Shown here piece by piece: positions 13,151 to 17,550 of a stretch of 17,550 nucleotides of DNA. The DNA is taken from NCBI GenBank assembly GCA_905235355.1, contig CAJOLM010000053.1, positions 1 through 17,550 of the forward strand, read 5' to 3'. Made by a program: the position numbers and the translations under genes. Positions within the stretch are counted from its first letter, which is position 1, and every line of letters starts with the position of its first letter. The notes under the pieces were generated by a model, which saw only the letters and a program-made list of their open reading frames with translations, did no database searches and was not told where the DNA came from. The DNA comes from an uncultured Elusimicrobiales bacterium (lineage in GTDB: Bacteria; Elusimicrobiota; Elusimicrobia; Elusimicrobiales; Elusimicrobiaceae).

Positions 13151-13462
13151 ATGGACGGGTTAATAGCACTAGCTATTATTGGCGTATTTGTAGCGGCTAT
13201 TGTGTATTTATTTATCTACGTGAATACACCCTCTCAGTTTGACCCTAATTCGGCTATCGGCCGTATGGAGAACCGTTTTAAACGGGAACAAGAGCAAATG
13301 CTGTATAGCAGAATTGTCATGCCTCTTTTACAAGGAATTGGCATTTTGATTTTGGTCGGTATAGGCGGATGTGTGGCCTGTGGTATTTACTGCCTTGTGT
13401 ACAGGGATGAGAAGGGGCGAAATTCTGAGCTTAGAGTGGCAAAATGTGGACTTAGTCAATGA
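13151..13462 (+). CDS. Small membrane protein, C-terminus fused out of frame to recombinase remnant
   Basis: Starts 2 nt after the maturase stop, so probably coupled to it. The 103-aa product has one N-terminal membrane segment (about residues 3-24, LIALAIIGVFVAAIVYLFIYV), a hydrophilic linker (PSQFDPNSAIGRMENRFKREQEQ) and a second segment (about 56-83). From about 13371 the DNA also encodes, in another frame, the start of the recombinase catalytic domain. The last roughly 29 residues (VACGIYCLVYRDEKG..CGLSQ) are thus probably alternative-frame translation of the recombinase. A deletion or recombination junction near 13370 has given this gene a foreign tail, so the original protein may have been longer or different. 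Function unknown; export or immunity would be a guess. Confidence 0.55.
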   Translation: MDGLIALAIIGVFVAAIVYLFIYVNTPSQFDPNSAIGRMENRFKREQEQMLYSRIVMPLLQGIGILILVGIGGCVACGIYCLVYRDEKGRNSELRVAKCGLSQ

Positions 13463-13847
13463 TAACATCACATTATTAAAGACCAAGAGCAATAAGAAAC
13501 GTGAAATCCCCGTATTGCCGGAATTAAAGGACATGTTTATACAATTAGGCCCAAAATCCAATGGAAAGGTATTTGAAATCAGCAAGGACGCGTTTATTTG
13601 CTCATGGAAACGTACGCTTGCTAAACTACAGATACCTGATTTTCACTTCCATGACCTTCGCCATTGTTACAGCTCCTATTTTGTAATGAATGGCGGAGAA
13701 CTTCCCATACTCCAACAGTTGCTAGGGCATTCCAGTTTATCCCTTACGCAACGGTACGCCCATTTGTCCCCATATCATATTAAGAAAGGGGTACAAGTCA
13801 TGCACGGCGTGTTTGGAGCGTTTGGAAATGGTCCAAAATCAAAATAG
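13371..13847 (+). pseudogene. Tyrosine recombinase/integrase, 5'-truncated remnant
   Basis: The 158-aa frame is the catalytic domain of a phage-type integrase. It retains the usual active-site set: Arg in TGMRRGEILSLEW, Lys in the KTKSNKKREIPV beta-hairpin, HDLRH (H-x-x-R), LLGHSS and the tyrosine in LTQRYAHLSP. The N-terminal SAM-like core-binding domain and any arm-binding domain are missing. Upstream DNA is the small membrane gene, so the 5' part was lost at about 13370. Without the core-binding domain it is unlikely to recombine DNA alone. It lies next to a tRNA-Val whose 3' end is duplicated just after it, fitting a degraded integrative element. Confidence 0.85.
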
Positions 13848-13854
13848 TGGTAAG

Positions 13855-13866
13855 AATTTGGGCAGT
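13855..13866. other. Candidate att site: duplicate of tRNA-Val 3' end
   Basis: AATTTGGGCAGT at 13855-13866 is identical to 13951-13962, which covers the last 8 bases of tRNA-Val (minus strand) and 4 flanking bases. It stands just after the recombinase remnant. Twelve bases is short, but the position is right for an integration scar. The inner 13867-13950 holds only a terminator. Confidence 0.6.
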
Positions 13867-13917
13867 TGGTTAAAAACCTAAACGGATACCCAAAACCAAT
13901 AACAAGCAGATAAAAGG

Positions 13918-13947
13918 AAAAGTCCCCGACGACAAACGGGGACTTTT
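13918..13947 (-). terminator. Bidirectional terminator downstream of tRNA-Val
   Basis: AAAAGTCCCCG (13918-13928), 8-nt loop, CGGGGACTTTT (13937-13947): a perfect 11-bp stem with A/T tails on both sides. It stops the leftward tRNA transcript and may also stop rightward transcription from the accessory operon. Confidence 0.88.
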
Positions 13948-13954
13948 CTAAATT

Positions 13955-14026
13955 TGGGCAGTACAGGATTTGAACCTGTGACCTTCCGCGTGTGAGGCGG
14001 ACGCGCTACCGCTGCGCCAACTGCCC
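13955..14026 (-). tRNA. tRNA-Val (anticodon CAC)
   Basis: A 72-nt cloverleaf on the minus strand: acceptor GGGCAGT/ACTGCCC, D arm GCGC-AGCGGTA-GCGC, anticodon stem TCCGC/GCGGA with loop CTCACAC (anticodon CAC, Val GUG codons), T arm ACAGG-TTCAAAT-CCTGT, discriminator A. CCA is not encoded. Confidence 0.95.
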
Positions 14027-14040
14027 GGAAATCTACAATT

Positions 14041-14069
14041 ATTATAGCAATTTCCAGGTGCTTTCTCAA
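14041..14069 (-). promoter_or_regulatory. Promoter of tRNA-Val
   Basis: On the minus strand TTGAGA (14069-14064), a 17-nt spacer ending in TTGC, TATAAT (14046-14041). Near-consensus with an extended -10; transcription starts about 10 nt before the tRNA. Confidence 0.75.
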
Positions 14070-14084
14070 ATAGGTATTTGGAAA

Positions 14085-15320
14085 TTAATCTTTTCTGCGA
14101 CCCCAAGACAATCCGTACCATTTCTTACCAAAAGAGATACCCAGCCGTGCATATTGCTTGCGCGCCCGCGGGAAAAAGCAAATACCCCATTTTGTTCCAT
14201 TTAATTTTTCCACGCTAACAGGTGAAAGCAAATGAGTCAGTACAAATTGAAATGGAGTTTTCCAATAGGCTTGTTTAGTAAAGGAAATATATTGCTTAGG
14301 ATTTTTAAATATTTCAGCCAAAGTGGGATGATAGCTAAACAATGGTACGTATTCCCTGTGACTCGTGTCGCTGGCATGGAAAATGTGTGCCATTTCTTGG
14401 GTATCTTGTTTGTTAGGGTGTAACAAAAACCAATTCACCCAGTTTAAACAAAATGTATTGAATAAGAAAATATCATGCGTGCCAAAAATCCGCCGTACCT
14501 CTGATGCAAAGTATACACAGCCATCAGACAGTTTTTGATATGCCTTGATTCTGTCTTGTTCTTGGGTAGGGATGCTGGCGGCATGGATTGGGTGTCCGTC
14601 TGCTGTGATATTTTTGATAGGAGGCTGGGGTGCTGTGAATAAAAACTCCATAAAATCCCAATGATGTGTAAAGGAGCGATGATCTTCTATGTGATCAGAC
14701 ATAGGTAAAAAATGTTCAAAATGATGCGCATCCGACATGCCAGAAGGGAGAACAGACCAATAATATCCGCATACCTTGTCTTTTCCGATACATGTTTCTA
14801 TCAATTTTTGTGCTGAAAAGGAATAAGTGACGCTATCTACAATACCAACCTGTCCCTCGCGCGGGGTGTGCAACAGAATATACTGGCGGTAATTGTTTAA
14901 TTCTTGTTGTGCCATGGCAGAAATGATATCAAAATGGTCTTGAATAAATGCCTGTGCCTGTTGGGCTGACGAAAAAGCGCGGGGAGTTTGTTTGGCCAAT
15001 GTAGGGGATTTTTGGGTAAAATGCGTAATAACTGCCAGAGCTTGCTCTAGCGATTGTTTATTATAATCCAACCGGCAAATGCGGTTTAAAAAACGCAAGG
15101 CATACACATAGGCTGTACTAAAGTCAGTATTAGGAAAAGTGTCAAATACACGTTTTAAGGTATATCCGTCCCGTGCGGCAAAAAGTATATTTGGTGTATG
15201 GTTGTACTGAGCTTGTTTTTCAATCCAGCGTGCAAAACCATAAGCCACGGGTCCGCCAATTTCATACCCTAATTTAAAGAAATATGAGTCGGACGGGGGG
15301 GGTATTAGTTGAAGATACAA
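14085..15320 (-). CDS. C-terminal domain of HAD-family two-domain protein (frameshifted part)
   Basis: This frame begins inside the HAD gene, and from PPPSDSYFFKLGYEIGGPVAYGF onward it is the natural continuation of that protein. The domain carries NILFAARDGYTLKRVF, a motif that I associate with a poorly characterised region following HAD domains in large surface-polysaccharide-linked hydrolases. The rest has many aromatics and no membrane segment. The ATG at 15320 has no good ribosome site and lies within the HAD coding region, so independent translation is doubtful. With a C7 or C10 tract instead of C8, the two parts form one ORF; with C7 it is 642 aa from ATG 16014. Function unknown beyond a link to the HAD phosphatase-like part. 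Confidence 0.75.
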   Translation of the reverse strand: MYLQLIPPPSDSYFFKLGYEIGGPVAYGFARWIEKQAQYNHTPNILFAARDGYTLKRVFDTFPNTDFSTAYVYALRFLNRICRLDYNKQSLEQALAVITHFTQKSPTLAKQTPRAFSSAQQAQAFIQDHFDIISAMAQQELNNYRQYILLHTPREGQVGIVDSVTYSFSAQKLIETCIGKDKVCGYYWSVLPSGMSDAHHFEHFLPMSDHIEDHRSFTHHWDFMEFLFTAPQPPIKNITADGHPIHAASIPTQEQDRIKAYQKLSDGCVYFASEVRRIFGTHDIFLFNTFCLNWVNWFLLHPNKQDTQEMAHIFHASDTSHREYVPLFSYHPTLAEIFKNPKQYISFTKQAYWKTPFQFVLTHLLSPVSVEKLNGTKWGICFFPRARKQYARLGISFGKKWYGLSWGRRKD

Positions 15321-16014
15321 CCAGGATGCCTAAGGCAACAGAGGCTTCGAAAGAGGGGTATTTTTTCCAAAACTTGAGCGCTCTTTTATGGGTTTGAAAA
15401 TATTGTTTTTGTGCCTGGGGATAATAGAGCGCGTCCCAACCGGCTTTTTGTGCATGGCGTACATCAGAGTGCAAATTGTCGCCAATGTGCAGAAAATCAT
15501 GCCCTTGTGCCTGCAAATCCTGCTGTATAAATTGGTATAAAGATCCGGTATGCTTTGTTTTGCCAAATGCGTTAGAAACATATAATTTCTCAAATCCGTC
15601 AAAACCTTTTTGGCGCAATACTGTGGCTAAAAAATCTGCCGGCAAATACATATCGGACGTGATAATAATTCTTTTGCCCTGTTGTTTGGCATATTCAAAT
15701 ACCTGCAACATGACAGGGTTAGGCTGCAGGGTTTGCTGTTCTAAATTCAATTCTTCCTGCTTTAAGTTGGCATCTTCAGCGGATAATTGGGCATAAATTT
15801 CGTCGTAGGTGACGTCTTCGGTGTTGCATTTTTGGCGGGCAGCCGCCTCTGCCTCGCGGCGGCGCTTAGCAAAAGAAGGCAATTTGTACAATTTCTCTAA
15901 ATGTATAAACAGGTCAGCCGGACACAGATAAGGACGCAATAAAAGAGTATCAAAAATATCAAAAGATATAATCGTATGCGTATCAATTAATGCTTTGGCG
16001 TGTTTCAGAAACAT
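15274..16014 (-). CDS. HAD-superfamily hydrolase, N-terminal part (frameshifted)
   Basis: HAD hydrolase domain: motif I ISFDIFDTLL (nucleophile D19 counted from ATG 16014), a helical cap with charged residues (about 45-95), motif II IITSDMYLP, a Lys in SNAFGKTKHTGSL as motif III, and motif IV HIGDNLHSDVRHAQKAG. Position +2 after the nucleophile is Phe, not Asp, so classical phosphatase chemistry is uncertain. TTG 16023 is in frame, but AGAGGA lies 9 nt before ATG 16014, which is the better start. The frame ends about 9 codons after a C8 tract (15295-15302 on the plus strand as G8), giving the foreign tail PPVRLIFL. The real protein continues in the other frame. Confidence 0.8.
   Translation of the reverse strand: MFLKHAKALIDTHTIISFDIFDTLLLRPYLCPADLFIHLEKLYKLPSFAKRRREAEAAARQKCNTEDVTYDEIYAQLSAEDANLKQEELNLEQQTLQPNPVMLQVFEYAKQQGKRIIITSDMYLPADFLATVLRQKGFDGFEKLYVSNAFGKTKHTGSLYQFIQQDLQAQGHDFLHIGDNLHSDVRHAQKAGWDALYYPQAQKQYFQTHKRALKFWKKYPSFEASVALGILVVSSTNTPPVRLIFL
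15295..15302 (-). repeat. C8 homopolymer tract (G8 on + strand) at the HAD frameshift
   Basis: Minus strand reads ATA, eight C, GTCC. Joining the HAD frame (..TNT) to the downstream frame (..PSDSY) needs 7 or 10 C. The tract is where the frame breaks, so slipped-strand variation, slippage in expression or a sequencing error are the candidate causes. Confidence 0.8.
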
Positions 16015-16046
16015 GGAAATCAATCCTCTTGTTTATAATTTGTTAC

Positions 16047-16055
16047 ATTGTAGCA
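16047..16055 (-). promoter_or_regulatory. Extended -10 for the HAD gene
   Basis: TGCTACAAT on the minus strand (16055-16047), about 33 nt before ATG 16014, followed by the ribosome site AGAGGA. No -35 is evident. Confidence 0.35.
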
Positions 16056-16085
16056 TTTATTAAGTTTCTGGGGACGCTATCGTTC

Positions 16086-16117
16086 ATGTAGTAATTTTGA
16101 TATACTACATATATACT
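16086..16117 (+). promoter_or_regulatory. marC promoter region with inverted repeat
   Basis: ATGTAGTA (16086-16093), 9 nt, TACTACAT (16103-16110) form a perfect 8-bp inverted repeat. It overlaps one TATACT (16101-16106) and abuts another (16112-16117). A repressor operator is plausible. GCGGAGG (16125-16131) is the only ribosome site and sits a rather long 13 nt from ATG 16145. Confidence 0.4.
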
Positions 16118-16144
16118 TATTTTGCGGAGGCATAACAGAAGAAT

Positions 16145-16825
16145 ATGGAATGGAGTACGTTGTTTAACGCGTTTATCGGTATTATTGCTATTTTAAACCC
16201 AATAGGAAACGTACCTATTTTTTTGGGATATGTGGAAAATGAAGATCCGAAAGTGCAACGTGTCGTGGCACTGCTGATGGCGCTGTCGGTTTTTGTCTTA
16301 CTGGCTGTTTTCTTTTTATTTGGTACAAGTATTTTGAATATGTTTGGTATTACGCTGCCGGCCTTCCGCTTGGCGGGGTCTATTATGATTTTGCTCATTG
16401 GGCTGCGTATGTTGCAGGGGAAAAGCAAATTTGAAAACCAAGGCATAGAAACCAAGGCCGTCAGCGACGGGATTTTTTCGCAGGCGGGCAACAGTTTAAG
16501 CCGCATTTTGGTGCCGGTTGCTATTCCGTTTTTCGTGGGGCCGGGTACGATTACCACGGTTATTTTGTACGCGGAAAAAAGCCCGGACTTTTTAACTTCG
16601 TTTTTAATGATTGCTATTTTGTTTTTAAGCTCGTGTATCGTCGGGATTGTGCTGTTTGGCTCCCGGTATATTTTTGACAAAATCGGGCGCAACGGCACGC
16701 AAATTGTGGTGCGCTTTATGGGTATGATTTTGTGCGCGATTGCCATGCAATTTATGATTGACGGCATTGCCCAGCTTTTGCCCGGCGTACTCAATGCAGA
16801 CTTTATTCACAGCGCTATCAAATAA
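16145..16825 (+). CDS. MarC-family integral membrane protein
   Basis: The 226-aa product belongs to the MarC/UPF0056 family of six-helix inner-membrane proteins, sometimes annotated as NAAT transporters; their substrate is not firmly known. Family features are the N-terminal FNAFIGIIAILNPIGNVPIFL, the GITLPAFRLAGSIMILLIGLRML segment, the conserved VPVAIPFFVGPGTITTVIL, and a C-terminal RFMGMILCAIAMQFMIDGI. Hydrophobic spans appear at about residues 6-28, 40-62, 66-90, 115-137, 145-168 and 185-210. The length is typical. It is divergent from the HAD gene and converges on the second pilin gene across a shared terminator. Confidence 0.93.
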   Translation: MEWSTLFNAFIGIIAILNPIGNVPIFLGYVENEDPKVQRVVALLMALSVFVLLAVFFLFGTSILNMFGITLPAFRLAGSIMILLIGLRMLQGKSKFENQGIETKAVSDGIFSQAGNSLSRILVPVAIPFFVGPGTITTVILYAEKSPDFLTSFLMIAILFLSSCIVGIVLFGSRYIFDKIGRNGTQIVVRFMGMILCAIAMQFMIDGIAQLLPGVLNADFIHSAIK

Positions 16826-16840
16826 AATAGTTAATTTACC

Positions 16841-16874
16841 AAAAAACGGAACGTCTAAAAGCGTTCCGTTTTTT
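16841..16874. terminator. Bidirectional terminator between marC and pilin gene
   Basis: AAAAAACGGAACG (16841-16853), then CGTTCCGTTTTTT (from 16862). A perfect 13-bp stem with T tails on both strands, lying between convergent genes. Confidence 0.92.
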
Positions 16875-16908
16875 GCTCTTTATAGATGTATTACTGATAA
16901 GTTGTAGT

Positions 16909-17493
16909 TTACGGCATAGTGTAGATGGCGTCAGAACCTCCTAAAAAAGCCATCATCGTCGATCCCAGGGGATTATTTTGAGGAATGCTAAAACCATAGT
17001 TTGAACAAGGCTCTGCTTGTCTAGAATAACAAAAATAAACAGGTTTTTGGTCTCCAATCGCAAAAACCCCAAAATATAATCCATTATATTCATCATCATC
17101 CCATTCTAATACAAAATACATTCCGTTGGTCGTATCGTCGCTGTCTGTTATATTATTGTCGTTTGTCCAAGATGCAAACTCTATAACAGACTCTCGGCGG
17201 TATCCCGGGAAAATTTCTAAATTAGCATTAGAGGGAATTTCAATAGCCAGGTCATTAACATCCCAAGACTGGTTTTTTTCCAATCTAAGGATTCGTTCAG
17301 CTTTATATGCGCTGCTTAACAGCGGTAATAGGGTGGCGGCGCGAGATTTTTTCACAGCCTTTTGGTATTGCGGCAGGGCAATGGCGGCAAGTATGCCGAT
17401 AATGAGAACAACGACTAACAGTTCAATGAGGGTAAACGCGCGAACATATTGCCACCCCCGAAGGTTGGTATCGGGGGTCTCATCCGCTTTCAT
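16909..17493 (-). CDS. Type IV pilin-like (PilE/pseudopilin) protein, second copy
   Basis: Pilin-like subunit with the same helix as the left-end gene (FTLIELLVVVLIIGIL, then AAIALPQYQKAV, Glu at +5) and again Ala at -1 (VRA/FTL). The mature part is 175 aa, the same length as the other. The C-terminal domain differs: acidic (NDNNITDSDDTTNG, EWDDDEYNG) with only two Cys (VYFCYSRQAEPCSNYG). ATG 17493 gives a 19-aa leader. A longer frame from GTG 17526 would start inside hairpin 1 and is less likely, though no good ribosome site precedes either. The strong helix identity with divergent globular parts is typical of expanded minor-pilin families. Role (pilus, secretion or uptake) is not resolved. 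Confidence 0.83.
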   Translation of the reverse strand: MKADETPDTNLRGWQYVRAFTLIELLVVVLIIGILAAIALPQYQKAVKKSRAATLLPLLSSAYKAERILRLEKNQSWDVNDLAIEIPSNANLEIFPGYRRESVIEFASWTNDNNITDSDDTTNGMYFVLEWDDDEYNGLYFGVFAIGDQKPVYFCYSRQAEPCSNYGFSIPQNNPLGSTMMAFLGGSDAIYTMP

Positions 17494-17544
17494 TTTAAAT
17501 AAGGCTGGGATTCCCGATAAAAACACTCGGGAATGGTTCTTATT
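17454..17544 (-). repeat. Pilin leader with two hairpins, right copy (inverted)
   Basis: Hairpin 1: ATTCCCGA (17510-17517) and TCGGGAAT (17527-17534). Hairpin 2: ACCCCCGA (17454-17461) and TCGGGGGT (17471-17478). The 36 nt at 17509-17544 match 29-64 with one mismatch, in opposite orientation. Hairpin 2 is read in a different codon phase than in the left gene, so what is conserved is the nucleic acid structure and not the peptide. Confidence 0.7.
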
Positions 17545-17550
17545 GATATT

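Noticed and set aside
15274..15320. Two genuinely separate overlapping genes (HAD hydrolase and a second protein)
   Set aside because: The downstream frame's start has no ribosome site, and the continuous domain architecture plus the C8 tract argue for one gene with a frame break.
16117..16794. 225-aa minus-strand ORF over marC
   Set aside because: Fully antisense to MarC, Pro/Ile/Lys-rich and without family features.

Overview
The window looks like a 17.5 kb piece of a bacterial genome, probably from a gut-type member of the Elusimicrobiota. That placement is inferred. It rests on two minor-pilin-like genes with near-identical prepilin helices (FTLIELLVVVLIIGIL..AIALPQYQKAV) and Cys-bearing C-termini, a style I associate with the many pilin-like genes of Elusimicrobium. 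Housekeeping genes (alaS, uvrB, birA-type ligase, lipid kinase, marC, tRNA-Val) are moderately GC-rich. The stretch from about 11.2 to 13.1 kb is clearly more AT-rich and looks acquired.

Layout. 1-700: type IV pilin-like gene (+) behind two leader hairpins. 820-2571: leftward three-gene operon (small two-TM protein, lipid kinase, SNase-like nuclease). 2613-5265: alaS, broken by a 7-bp tandem duplication. 5295-7118: two secreted proteins of unknown function, each behind a nearly identical 39-bp palindromic promoter element at identical spacing. 7142-7230: terminator plus a perfect 25-27 bp palindrome. 7388-10012: uvrB and a biotin-protein ligase, both apparently leaderless or nearly so. 10013-10398: palindrome-rich intergenic DNA with a partial copy of the 7.2 kb palindrome. 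10399-13847: accessory segment with an ORF6N-domain protein, a structured attenuator-like leader, a putative RiPP operon and a 5'-truncated tyrosine recombinase. 13855-14026: a 12-bp duplication of a tRNA-Val 3' end, then tRNA-Val(CAC) itself. 14085-16014: a HAD-family two-domain gene split by a C8/G8 tract. 16145-16825: marC. 16909-17493: a second pilin-like gene whose leader is an inverted copy of the one at the left end.

Main candidate system. The operon starting at 11230 encodes a 109-aa Cys-rich protein of unknown function, an unlisted 36-aa precursor-like peptide (11574-11684, core CACPVRSSLPNCCGPT) behind a perfect Shine-Dalgarno, and a 468-aa radical SAM/SPASM enzyme with an N-terminal PqqD-like domain. 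A small membrane protein follows. This is the architecture of a radical-SAM RiPP (ranthipeptide/sactipeptide-like) pathway. Its roughly 280-nt leader can fold into an intrinsic terminator or into a mutually exclusive antiterminator, with a possible upstream aptamer-like domain. Only about 30 nt separate that terminator from the first gene, so expression probably depends on read-through.

Two genes (alaS and the HAD gene) are out of frame at short-repeat tracts. These could be slippage-driven switches, real lesions or assembly errors, and the sequence alone cannot tell. All domain calls are from motif reading; no search was run.
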